Positions 16,007 to 24,218 of a stretch of DNA of 64,000 nucleotides are shown here, in pieces. Origin of the DNA: Lachnospiraceae bacterium. Its GTDB lineage: Bacteria; Bacillota; Clostridia; Lachnospirales; Lachnospiraceae. The stretch lies in contig JAKSRW010000017.1 in assembly GCA_024403355.1 (NCBI GenBank), positions 1 to 64,000 of the forward strand, in the 5' to 3' direction. The notes below the pieces were generated by a model that was not told the DNA's origin, made no database searches, and saw nothing but the letters and a program-made list of their open reading frames with translations. The first letter of the stretch is position 1. Each line of letters starts with the position of its first letter. A program made the position numbers and the translations under genes.

Positions 16007-18276
16007 TTTTACTGGGATATTGTGAAAAGGATATTACACCTGAGCGGCCTATGGCACTGGTTGGCTTTTACAGAGAAGATAATATGTCTAAGGGAGTGCT
16101 GAATCCGCTTCTTGCACAGCTTGCGGTATTCGAGGATGACGGTAAAAAAGTCTGCCTTATTACGATTGACAGCCTTGGCTTTACAAAGGAACTTTCAGAC
16201 AAGCTCAGAACCCGCATTGCGGCAAAACTGAATATAACTACGGAGCAGGTAATGCTTTGCTTTTCACATACTCATTCAGCACCGAATGCAGACCTGGAGC
16301 GGGATTATTTCGAGGATATCTGCGAGAAGCTTGAATGGTCTGCGGGAGTGGCTTCAAACAGCATGAGACCGGTTCTTTTGGGCTGGAAAAACACCTATGC
16401 AAAGATAGGTGTAAACAGAAGAACGGTTTCAAAGGATACAGATGACAGAGTAGGTATTCTGAAAATCTGTGATGAAGTAAGCGGAATGCCAAGGCTTCTG
16501 ATTTTACGACTTACCGCTCATGCAAATGTTTTAAAGCGTGATAATTATATGATTTCGTCCGATTATTTCGGTGCGGTAAGAGAGCTTGTTCAGAAGAATT
16601 ACAGCTGCCCTGTAATGATTATTCAGGGTTCGGCGGGAAATACCGCGCCCAAATATTTTTGGTCCGAGGAGACTCCGGTAGATGCTGCAACACCCGAGTA
16701 TATTCGCAGTCAGAATGCACTATATGATATGGCGCAGGCAGTAAATCGCAGTATTTCTTCAGTGATTCAGAATATTAATCTTAAACGTGATGCTAATGTA
16801 AAGATGTATTCTGAGTATATTGAACTTGAATCTAAGGTACCCTCTGATGATGAAGCAAAAAGTCTGGCTGATGAAGCACTTGAGATGAGCGGCATAGAGG
16901 ATTCAGGCTGGCTTCAAAAGGTAGCCGAGCTTAACAGCAGGGGCATTCACAGGCAGACTGAAAAGGTAGAGCTGGCTTATCTGAAAATAGGTGACTGGTG
17001 CATCTGCGGTGCACCCTATGAGCTGATGGTAGGCTTTGCTCTTGAAACGAGTAAAAAACTTAATAATGAGTTCTTCTATATGAACGGATATACAAACGGA
17101 TGTCTGCTGTATTTCCCTACGGAAGACGAATTTGACCGCGGAGGCTATGAGGTTTTCTGGTCAATGCTGATTTATTATGTTTATATTGACAGAGTATATC
17201 CCTTTAACAGAGATGCGGCTTCAAAACTTATAGATTTTGCAGTGGAAAAGTATTCCGGAGCAATAAAGCAGAGAGCGATTTTCTGTTGGGCCTGCGGGGC
17301 AAAACTGCTTGGCAAATTCTGTACGGAATGCGGAACAAAGGCAGATACTTTTCCTTCAGCTACGGATAGCAGCAAAAAAGACCGTGAGAGTAAATTTGCG
17401 GGTAAAAAAATAATAGGTCTTAAATATCACAGAAGCGGAACTGCAAACAGTAAATACCTGACTATAAAGCCCGATGGTGACGGCTTTGAATTAATAGAGA
17501 GTACGGTGGATAATCCCTGGCCAAAGCCCGAAACTGCGGTAGATAAGATGCTGAGGGGGAGTGCTGAGCCGGAAGAAAACCGGGCACATATCTCTAAAGA
17601 AGAAGGAGAAAAGCTGTTTTCGGCGCTGGTTGGTCAGGGTGTATTGGACTGGGACGGTTTTTCAGGCAAAAATCTGTCGGCGGCATCCATGCTTGACGGA
17701 CGTGACGGTTTCAGCTTCAGTCTGGTTTTTGAGAGCGATGAACAGCTTCGCGCTTCAGGCACAAATGCATATCCGCCTATGTATTTTAATGTGGTGGCAA
17801 ATATTACAGGCTTATTTGCCATTCATTTAAAATATAACAGATATTATCCTTCACAGTTTCCGAATGAAGAGCCAAAGCTTTTGCAGATTACTGTAGGAAG
17901 GCAGATATCAGCGGAAATCAAGGTATCTGTTGAGCTAAGTAAGGATTCAAATAAATGGTGGCTGACCTTAAAGGATGTTAAAGGTAAATTTCTTGCCGAA
18001 AATACCATGGAAATAGACTCGGGAGAGCTTAATGAGGATGATTTTGGGGCAGAAGCTTTTATTAATCTGTTAAAAAAATACGGATTTGATAAGCTTAACG
18101 GAAAATCTGAGGGTGATTCCTATAATGAGGGCTTCGAGCCGTTCAATTCATATATCGTATGGGATAACAGAAGAGCTTTTAACATTAAAATGAATATTAA
18201 CGTAAAGGAATATGAGGCATTTATCAGCGAACTGATAGACGAAGCAATAAAATTTAGAGAAAGAATAAAAAAGTGA
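16003..18276 (+). CDS. Ceramidase-like N-terminal domain, zinc ribbon and C-terminal domain of unknown role
   Basis: 757 residues, no signal peptide. Residues 1-400 resemble the N-terminal catalytic domain of neutral/alkaline non-lysosomal ceramidase family proteins: LGYCEKDITPERPMALVGF, metal-ligand motif SHTHSAPN (His89, His91), LTAHANVL and QGSAGNTAPKYF. A four-cysteine zinc ribbon follows (Cys428, 431, 440, 443). The C-terminal 300 residues (KKIIGLKYHRSGT onward) are unrecognised. Many bacterial members of this family have unknown substrates, so ceramide hydrolysis is not claimed. ATG 16003 overlaps the previous stop as ATGA, suggesting translational coupling; ATG 15994, closer to AGAGGAG, is an alternative. 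Confidence 0.72.
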   Translation: MILLGYCEKDITPERPMALVGFYREDNMSKGVLNPLLAQLAVFEDDGKKVCLITIDSLGFTKELSDKLRTRIAAKLNITTEQVMLCFSHTHSAPNADLERDYFEDICEKLEWSAGVASNSMRPVLLGWKNTYAKIGVNRRTVSKDTDDRVGILKICDEVSGMPRLLILRLTAHANVLKRDNYMISSDYFGAVRELVQKNYSCPVMIIQGSAGNTAPKYFWSEETPVDAATPEYIRSQNALYDMAQAVNRSISSVIQNINLKRDANVKMYSEYIELESKVPSDDEAKSLADEALEMSGIEDSGWLQKVAELNSRGIHRQTEKVELAYLKIGDWCICGAPYELMVGFALETSKKLNNEFFYMNGYTNGCLLYFPTEDEFDRGGYEVFWSMLIYYVYIDRVYPFNRDAASKLIDFAVEKYSGAIKQRAIFCWACGAKLLGKFCTECGTKADTFPSATDSSKKDRESKFAGKKIIGLKYHRSGTANSKYLTIKPDGDGFELIESTVDNPWPKPETAVDKMLRGSAEPEENRAHISKEEGEKLFSALVGQGVLDWDGFSGKNLSAASMLDGRDGFSFSLVFESDEQLRASGTNAYPPMYFNVVANITGLFAIHLKYNRYYPSQFPNEEPKLLQITVGRQISAEIKVSVELSKDSNKWWLTLKDVKGKFLAENTMEIDSGELNEDDFGAEAFINLLKKYGFDKLNGKSEGDSYNEGFEPFNSYIVWDNRRAFNIKMNINVKEYEAFISELIDEAIKFRERIKK

Positions 18277-19142
18277 TGAAACTTGGACTTGTAATGGAAG
18301 GCGGTGCGATGCGCGGACTTTTTACCGCGGGCGTCATCGACGTATTTATGGAAAAAGGAATAGATTTTGACGGAGCGGTCGGAGTATCCGCGGGGGCAAC
18401 CTTTGGTTGTAATTTTAAGTCCCGTCAGATAGGCAGAGCACTGCGTTACAACTGTAAATACAGTAAGGATCCTCGCTACGGAACCTTTCGTTCTTATTTG
18501 AAAACAGGCAATTTCTTTGACGTAGATTTTTGCTATCATGAACTGCCTGATAAGCTCGATGTATTTGATGCGGATACATTCCTTAAGAATCCGCTGGAAT
18601 TTTATGTTGTTGCAACGGATTTGGAAAGCGGAGAGCCTGTATATCATAAGTGTTATGACGGCAAGGAGAAGGATTTATCCTGGATATGTGCGTCTGCTTC
18701 GATTCCCATTGTAAGTAAAATGGTGGAAATAGACGGTAAAAAGCTTCTGGATGGTGGAATAGCGGATTCTGTTCCCCTGAAATTCTTTGAAAGAACAGGC
18801 TATGAGCGTAATGTTGTAATTCTTACTCAGCCGGACAGCTACAGGAAAAAGCCGCAGAAATCGAGATGGCTCTGTAAAATCCTTTACCGAAAGTTCCCGC
18901 GCTTTGTAGCAAGCTTTTCCGGACGATATATTATGTACAATGATACTATTGATTATGTACGGGAGGCTGAGAAAAAGGGCAGTGCCTTTGTAATCAGGCC
19001 TGCGGCGGCACTTGATGTAAAAAGTGCCGAGAAGGCCCCTGAAAAGCTGAAAAAGGCCTATGAAGAGGGCCGGGCTGCTGCACTTGAGGCGATAAATGAA
19101 AGAGGCCTTAACGACTGGATTTCGAAAGTAAAGAATTCGTAG
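18276..19142 (+). CDS. Patatin-like phospholipase
   Basis: 288 residues, cytoplasmic. Oxyanion-hole motif EGGAMRGLFTAGV at about 8-20, nucleophile Ser38 in GVSAG, and catalytic Asp159 in DGGIADSVPL: the complete Ser-Asp dyad of the patatin/YjjU group of lipid acyl hydrolases. The ATG overlaps the preceding stop codon by one base (TGATG), so it is translationally coupled to the ceramidase-like gene. The pairing of two candidate lipid hydrolases suggests lipid turnover (inference). Confidence 0.9.
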   Translation: MKLGLVMEGGAMRGLFTAGVIDVFMEKGIDFDGAVGVSAGATFGCNFKSRQIGRALRYNCKYSKDPRYGTFRSYLKTGNFFDVDFCYHELPDKLDVFDADTFLKNPLEFYVVATDLESGEPVYHKCYDGKEKDLSWICASASIPIVSKMVEIDGKKLLDGGIADSVPLKFFERTGYERNVVILTQPDSYRKKPQKSRWLCKILYRKFPRFVASFSGRYIMYNDTIDYVREAEKKGSAFVIRPAAALDVKSAEKAPEKLKKAYEEGRAAALEAINERGLNDWISKVKNS

Positions 19143-19164
19143 AAGCTGAAGGGAGAATGAGGAG

Positions 19165-19446
19165 ATGAGTAAACGCTTTAAAGATAATATTATTATTTTT
19201 CTGGTTTCAACTGTCGTAGCTTATCTGTATATCATTATCTGGAACAGTCTGGCTGACGGGGGATTATCACTGGTTTTTAATCCGATGATACTGCTGGTCT
19301 GCGTAGTATTCGGAGGCTACAGTCTGGGACTGCTGAACCTTAGAAAGGTCAATAGGGGATTTAATATAGCGGCAACAGTTTTGCTTGTACTGACTGTGCT
19401 TATAGCAATGGGCTGGCTTGGTTTTGTATCTGCACTGGCAGGATAA
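19165..19446 (+). CDS. Small membrane protein with three predicted helices
   Basis: 93 residues with hydrophobic segments at about 8-27, 37-57 and 66-91, and basic loops (SKRFKDN, LRKVNRG). No family recognised. A ribosome site (GGGAGAATGAGG) precedes ATG 19165, 22 bases after the patatin gene. Probably the last gene of the 14.1-19.4 kb operon. Confidence 0.7.
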   Translation: MSKRFKDNIIIFLVSTVVAYLYIIIWNSLADGGLSLVFNPMILLVCVVFGGYSLGLLNLRKVNRGFNIAATVLLVLTVLIAMGWLGFVSALAG

Positions 19447-19480
19447 GAGAAGGAGGCAGTTGTCTCTGTGTTAGTTTTGG

Positions 19481-19509
19481 TTGAATTTTGCACAGTTATT
19501 GTGTATTAT
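19481..19509 (+). promoter_or_regulatory. Possible promoter for the 19.6 kb alcohol dehydrogenase
   Basis: TTGAAT at 19481-19486 and TATTAT at 19504-19509 with a 17-base spacer, in the 109-base gap before the gene. Match is moderate. Confidence 0.4.
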
Positions 19510-19555
19510 TAGTATAAGGGTGCATTTGGGGCACTTAATTTGAAAGGAGAAGGAA

Positions 19556-20734
19556 ATGTTTAATTTTAAGTATTATACACCTACAAAGGTTGTATTCGGA
19601 AAGGATACCGAAACTAAGGTTGCAGAGCTTATTAAGGAGTTCGGAGGCAAGAAGGTTCTCATTCATTACGGCGGAGGAAGTGTTATCCGTTCAGGACTTA
19701 TGAAGAGAGTAACCGATACTCTTGATGCAGCAGGAATTAACTATATTATGCTGGGCGGTGCGGTTCCCAACCCCAGACTCGGACTCGTATATGAGGGTAT
19801 TGAGTTATGTAAGAAAGAGAATGTTGATTTCCTTCTTGCTGTAGGCGGCGGCAGCGCAATTGACTCAGCTAAGGCTATCGGATACGGTGTAACCAATGAG
19901 GGTGATGTTTGGGATTTCTATGATTATAAGAGAGAGGCTAAGGCCTGCCTTCCCATTGGTGTAATCCTTACACTTTCCGCTACAGGCAGCGAGATGAGTG
20001 ATTCTTCTGTTATCACAAAGGAAGAGGGTCTGGTAAAGAGAGGCTACAGCAGTGATTATTCACGTCCTAAATTTGCTATCATGAATCCTGAACTTACAAT
20101 GACTCTTCCCGATTATCAGACAGCATGCGGATGTACAGATATTATGATGCATACCATGGAGAGATACTTCACACAGGGCGGTAATATGGAGCTTACAGAC
20201 TCTATCGCAGAAGGTCTTTTACGTACAGTTATGAATAATGCCAAGATTCTTGTAAAGGATCCCAAGAATTATGAGGCCAGAGCAGAGGTTATGTGGGCAG
20301 GAAGCCTTGCACATAATGACCTTACAGGCTGCGGTAATGACGGCGGTGACTGGATGGCTCATAAGCTTGAGCATGAGCTGGGCGGTCTTTACGATGTAGC
20401 TCACGGTGCCGGACTTGCGGCAGTATGGGGCAGCTGGGCAAGATATGTATACAAGAACTGCCTTCCCCGTTTTAAGAAGTTCGCTATTAATGTAATGGGT
20501 GTAGAGAACTCAGGTACTGATGAGGAGATTGCAGTAAAGGGTATTGAGGCACTTGAGGCTTTCTATCGTGAAATCAATATGCCTACAAATCTCAGAGAGC
20601 TTGGTGTAAATGCTACAGACGAGGAGCTTGCAGAGATGGCTCACAAGTGTGCCGTAGGTGTAGGCGGGGCCATGGGTTCTGCCAAGCTTCTTAATGAGGA
20701 TGATATGCTTGCAATTTTCAGAGCCTGCAAGTAA
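19556..20734 (+). CDS. Iron-containing alcohol dehydrogenase (butanol dehydrogenase type)
   Basis: 392 residues of the type III Fe-ADH family, reducing aldehydes to alcohols with NAD(P)H in fermentation. MFNFKYYTPTKVVFGKD and the nucleotide-binding AVGGGSAIDSAKAIGYG match BdhA/YqhD proteins. Metal-ligand His residues appear in TDIMMHTMERY, WMAHKLEHELGG and YDVAHGAGLA. AAGGAGAAGG precedes ATG 19556, and a terminator follows, so it is a single-gene unit. Codon use is strongly biased, suggesting high expression. Butanol specificity is inferred from resemblance only. Confidence 0.9.
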   Translation: MFNFKYYTPTKVVFGKDTETKVAELIKEFGGKKVLIHYGGGSVIRSGLMKRVTDTLDAAGINYIMLGGAVPNPRLGLVYEGIELCKKENVDFLLAVGGGSAIDSAKAIGYGVTNEGDVWDFYDYKREAKACLPIGVILTLSATGSEMSDSSVITKEEGLVKRGYSSDYSRPKFAIMNPELTMTLPDYQTACGCTDIMMHTMERYFTQGGNMELTDSIAEGLLRTVMNNAKILVKDPKNYEARAEVMWAGSLAHNDLTGCGNDGGDWMAHKLEHELGGLYDVAHGAGLAAVWGSWARYVYKNCLPRFKKFAINVMGVENSGTDEEIAVKGIEALEAFYREINMPTNLRELGVNATDEELAEMAHKCAVGVGGAMGSAKLLNEDDMLAIFRACK

Positions 20735-20751
20735 GCTGAATTGACAAAATT

Positions 20752-20789
20752 AAGACATTGATGCTCATATTTTGCGTCAATGTCTTTTT
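20752..20789 (+). terminator. Intrinsic terminator after the alcohol dehydrogenase
   Basis: Perfect 10-bp stem (20752-20761 with 20777-20786), 15-base loop, T run to 20789. Confidence 0.85.
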
Positions 20790-20820
20790 GTATGGAAATC
20801 CCGTGACAGATGTAGTATGA

Positions 20821-20867
20821 TATATAAAATAGAAAGCTAATCCGCTGCCTTTTGGCGGTGGGTGAAA
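20821..20867 (+). repeat. Dispersed hairpin repeat, copy A
   Basis: Starts TATATAAAATAGAAAG and contains the imperfect hairpin CCGCTGCC-TTTT-GGCGGTGG. Nearly the same bases occur at 24031-24077. It lies in the gap before the Na/phosphate transporter gene. Such hairpins are found at ends of IS200/IS605-type elements, but no transposase is present. Confidence 0.65.
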
Positions 20868-20912
20868 GTTAAAAAATAGCTAATCGCTTCGTTCTTAGTA
20901 TGGAGGTTAAAA

Positions 20913-22598
20913 ATGAGTACTGCGGATGTAGTAACATCTTTTTTAAATCTTTTGGCAGGTATCGGTGTATTCCTTGTGGCTTGTTCGATGATGAGTTCAA
21001 ATCTGGAGGCATTGAGCAGTGTTAAGCTCAGGAGTCTGTTTTCTAAGGCTGCAAAAAGCAAGCTGGTAGGAGTCGGAATAGGTACTGTCGGTACTGCTGC
21101 AATTCAGAGCTCCGGTGCTACAACCGTCATGGTAATCGGTTTCGTTAATGCGGGTATTATGACCTTAGAACAGGCGGCTACCATAATATACGGTGCTAAT
21201 ATCGGTACCACAGTAACTGGTCAGCTGGTTGCTTTTGGTATGTCGGGCGGCGGAGGAGTATCAACCACCATTATTTTCTCAGCATTTGCCGGTGTCGGTG
21301 GATTTATCAGTATTTTCGCTAAAAAAGATGTTATTAAGCATGTCGGCGGTATTCTTTCAGGTTTTGGTATGCTCTTTGCCGCACTCAGTATGATGTCGGG
21401 TGCGATGAACAGCTTTGCAAAGCTTGACAGCGTGAAGGAGTTCCTTGCTTCTATTGACAATGTCATTCTGCTTATTTTAATCGGTGCATTACTTACAGCC
21501 ATTGTACAGAGTTCATCGGTTATGACCTCTGTAGCAATTACCATGGTAGTTGCAGGACTTATTACTCTTAATCAGGGTATTTACCTTACCATGGGTTCTA
21601 ACATCGGTTCCTGTGTTGTTGCGCTTATTGCAGGTCTTTCAAGCAGCAAGAGTGCAAAGAGAACCTCTATTGTGCACCTTCTTTTTAACGTAGGCGGTGT
21701 AGTTGTATTTGCTATTCTCGGCGTTGTTCTTGAACTTGTAAGCGGCGGAAGTTTGGGCTACGGAAGTATTTTCGGCAAAATGTTTACAGAATCACCTCAG
21801 ATACAGCTTGCGATGTTCCATACGGTATTCAACCTTACTACGGTTATCATTATGCTTCCCTTGACCAAGCAGCTTATTAAGCTGGTAATGAAGATCATTC
21901 CCGAGACTGCCGATGATAAAAACAAGGAGGAATTCAAGCTTCATTATGTTGATGAAAACATGATAAAGACTCCTCCTATCATGGTTGCGCAGGTTAAGAA
22001 TGAGATTGTAAATATGTCTAAGCTTGCAATGAAGAATTTTAATTCCTCGCTGAAGATAATCTGTGATCTTGATTTTTCAAAGGAAAAGGAATTTGCCGAT
22101 ACAGAGAGGGAGATTGACTTTATTAATAAAAAGCTTGTCGAAATGGTAGTTAAGCTTTCTCGTACACCGCTTTCAGAGGCGGACTATAAATATGTTACAA
22201 CGACCTTCCATACCATAAGTGACATCGAGCGTATCGGTGACTATGCAGAGAATATAGTTGAATATGCTCAGATTCTAAAAAATGAGGGAAGGGGCTTTTC
22301 TCAATCAGCACTTACTGAAACCGCCTATGTACAGGAAAAGGTTAATTATCTTTATGATAAGGTCATGGATGCCTATATAAATCATAATAAGGCATCATTT
22401 GATGAGGCATCCGATATAGAAAATGAAATCGACAGAATTACAGAAAGAATGGAGCAGAATCATATTATCAGACTTAATGAGGGTATATGTACAGCTGTAG
22501 TTGGTGCGCAGTATATGTCACTTGCATCAAATGCAGAACGTATTGCAGACCATATTTTCAATATCGGAAAAATGGCGCAGATGAATAAAAGAGTATAA
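20913..22598 (+). CDS. Na+/phosphate cotransporter with PhoU-like domain
   Basis: 561 residues. The N-terminal 340 residues are hydrophobic and contain the two inverted Na/Pi-cotransporter repeats with their QSS motifs (AAIQSSGATTVMVIGF and AIVQSSSVMTSVAIT). The C-terminal 200 residues are a helical PhoU-like domain (HTISDIERIGDYAENIVEYA, SNAERIADHIFNIGKM). This is the NptA/YjbB architecture: sodium-driven phosphate transport across the inner membrane, with a cytoplasmic regulatory tail. TGGAGG precedes ATG 20913. The MATE gene starts 24 bases downstream. Confidence 0.92.
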   Translation: MSTADVVTSFLNLLAGIGVFLVACSMMSSNLEALSSVKLRSLFSKAAKSKLVGVGIGTVGTAAIQSSGATTVMVIGFVNAGIMTLEQAATIIYGANIGTTVTGQLVAFGMSGGGGVSTTIIFSAFAGVGGFISIFAKKDVIKHVGGILSGFGMLFAALSMMSGAMNSFAKLDSVKEFLASIDNVILLILIGALLTAIVQSSSVMTSVAITMVVAGLITLNQGIYLTMGSNIGSCVVALIAGLSSSKSAKRTSIVHLLFNVGGVVVFAILGVVLELVSGGSLGYGSIFGKMFTESPQIQLAMFHTVFNLTTVIIMLPLTKQLIKLVMKIIPETADDKNKEEFKLHYVDENMIKTPPIMVAQVKNEIVNMSKLAMKNFNSSLKIICDLDFSKEKEFADTEREIDFINKKLVEMVVKLSRTPLSEADYKYVTTTFHTISDIERIGDYAENIVEYAQILKNEGRGFSQSALTETAYVQEKVNYLYDKVMDAYINHNKASFDEASDIENEIDRITERMEQNHIIRLNEGICTAVVGAQYMSLASNAERIADHIFNIGKMAQMNKRV

Positions 22599-22622
22599 CT
22601 GCAGCAGAAAGGCATGGTTATT

Positions 22623-23990
22623 ATGTCAGAGAAAAATAAAGCATACGCGTTATTTTCTGATAGGGATTTTTGGAAGAAGCTGGTGAAGATTACACTTCCC
22701 ATAGCTTTTCAGTATCTGATGCTTGCCTCAGTAGCGGCATCGGATGCGTTAATGCTGGTAAATGTTGAACAAAATGCGATGTCAGCGGTTTCACTGGCTA
22801 CGCAGGTACAGTTTGTACAGAATATGTTCATTTCTTCCATTGCCACGGCCGGCTCGATTTTGGGTGCCCAGTATTGGGGAAAGAAGGATAATGAGACTGT
22901 AGGGAAGATATTCAGCCTGCTTATAAGATTTAATGTGGTCATATCCGCGCTTTTCTTCGTTGGCTGTATAGTATTCCCGAGAGAGCTGATGCTGATATTT
23001 ACGAATGAAGAGTCACTCATTTCGATTGGCATTCAGTATCTTAGAATTGCAGGCTGGTCATATCTTCTGACGGGTATTTCACAGTGCTATCTGACAGTCA
23101 TGAAGGTTTCCGACCATGTGGCGCAGACCGCTGTTATAAGCTCATCTGCGGTAATAATTAATATTTTCCTTAACGCGGTATTTATCTACGGGCTCTTCAA
23201 AATACCTGCCATGAGCGTTGAAGGCGCTGCAATTGCGACTCTTATCGCCAGAATTTATGAGCTTATTGTATGTGTGCTTGTTTCCTTAAAAAAAGGCTAT
23301 ATCAGGCTTAAGCTGACACAGCTGTTTGCTAAAATGGGTGTGCTTACCAAGGATTTTATTAAATGTATGTGGCCGCTTCTGGGGGCATATCTTTTCTGGG
23401 GAGTAGGCTTTACTTCATACACAGCTTTTATGGGTCATTTGGGAGAGGATGCAGCCGCAGCCAATTCCATAACGGCCGTTATCAGAGACCTGGTATGCTG
23501 TGTATGCGATGGTCTTGCGGGCGGTGCAGGAATTATTGTCGGAAATGCGCTTGGTGCGGGCAAGCTCGAGGATGGCAAACGCTACGGAATAAAAATAGCG
23601 AAGCTGGCATTTATTATAGGTATAGGCTCTGCACTTGTTATGTATATACTCACACCTGTAATAATTAATACGGTGGATGTTACTGAACAGGCAAGAGAGT
23701 ATCTTTTACAGATGATGCTTGTAATGGGCTTCTATATGATCGGCAGATGTGTAAATACCATCGTTATAAACGGTGTGTTTTCCGCAGGAGGAGATACCCT
23801 GTTTGATATGTATTCACTGGCTATATGCATGTGGGGCATAGCAGTTCCGCTGGCCGCACTCGGTACATTTGTACTGGACTGGCCGGTATTCGTTGTATAT
23901 GCCTGTACATGTCTTGATGAGGTAGGTAAGATACCCTGGGTTATGTATCATTTCAGAAAATACAGGTGGGTTAAGGATTTGACAAGATAG
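22623..23990 (+). CDS. MATE-family efflux transporter
   Basis: 455 residues, about 12 hydrophobic segments, typical of the MATE family: cation-driven export of drugs or metabolites. Family features include ITLPIAFQYLMLASVAASDALML near the start, QNMFISSIATAGSILGAQYWG and the second-half counterpart VCDGLAGGAGIIVGNALGAG. ATG 22623 is preferred; the in-frame ATG at 22614 directly abuts GAAAGGC. Close to the Na/phosphate transporter gene, so possibly cotranscribed. Substrate cannot be told from sequence. Confidence 0.92.
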   Translation: MSEKNKAYALFSDRDFWKKLVKITLPIAFQYLMLASVAASDALMLVNVEQNAMSAVSLATQVQFVQNMFISSIATAGSILGAQYWGKKDNETVGKIFSLLIRFNVVISALFFVGCIVFPRELMLIFTNEESLISIGIQYLRIAGWSYLLTGISQCYLTVMKVSDHVAQTAVISSSAVIINIFLNAVFIYGLFKIPAMSVEGAAIATLIARIYELIVCVLVSLKKGYIRLKLTQLFAKMGVLTKDFIKCMWPLLGAYLFWGVGFTSYTAFMGHLGEDAAAANSITAVIRDLVCCVCDGLAGGAGIIVGNALGAGKLEDGKRYGIKIAKLAFIIGIGSALVMYILTPVIINTVDVTEQAREYLLQMMLVMGFYMIGRCVNTIVINGVFSAGGDTLFDMYSLAICMWGIAVPLAALGTFVLDWPVFVVYACTCLDEVGKIPWVMYHFRKYRWVKDLTR

Positions 23991-24030
23991 TTGTCAGTAA
24001 GCCTACTTTGTACATTGATAAACAATGCAA

Positions 24031-24077
24031 TATATAAAATAGAAAGATAACCCACTGCCTTTAGGCGGTGGGTGAAG
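24031..24077 (+). repeat. Dispersed hairpin repeat, copy B
   Basis: Aligns without gaps to 20821-20867 with about five differences. Contains CCCACTGCC-TTTA-GGCGGTGGG. It begins a run of four hairpins up to 24163. Confidence 0.65.
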
Positions 24078-24083
24078 CTTTCG

Positions 24084-24166
24084 CGAGGTGCGGGGTTCAA
24101 GCCCCGTACCTCGTAAGCTGCGGTAGCAGCGATTTTATAACGAGTGACAAGCGAAGCGGTCACGAG
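24084..24166 (+). repeat. Three consecutive hairpins
   Basis: First, a 12-bp stem (24084-24095 with 24102-24113, one G-T) with loop TTCAAG. Second, GCTGC-GGTA-GCAGC at 24117-24130. Third, GTGAC at 24144 with GTCAC at 24159 around AAGCGAAGCG. The third has a near copy at 57858-57877. No gene is seen here; the cluster looks like a small non-coding repeat unit. Confidence 0.7.
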
Positions 24167-24167
24167 T

Positions 24168-24196
24168 TTGACTTTACTATTAGTATACTTTATAAT
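24168..24196 (+). promoter_or_regulatory. Promoter of the GH43 gene, -35 inside a repeat
   Basis: TTGACT at 24168-24173 and a perfect TATAAT at 24191-24196, spacer 17. The -35 box is the end of the repeat sequence CACGAGTTTGAC. Confidence 0.75.
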
Positions 24197-24218
24197 ATTT
24201 TGAAAGGTTGGAATCAGA

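Noticed and set aside
24084..24113. tRNA gene or tRNA 3' half (GGTTCAAGCC resembles a T arm)
   Set aside because: The stem is a continuous 12-bp hairpin with a six-base loop; no D arm, anticodon arm or seven-base T loop can be drawn.
20821..24170. Intact IS200/IS605 element
   Set aside because: No tnpA or tnpB frame lies between or near the hairpin repeats; the genes between are transporters.
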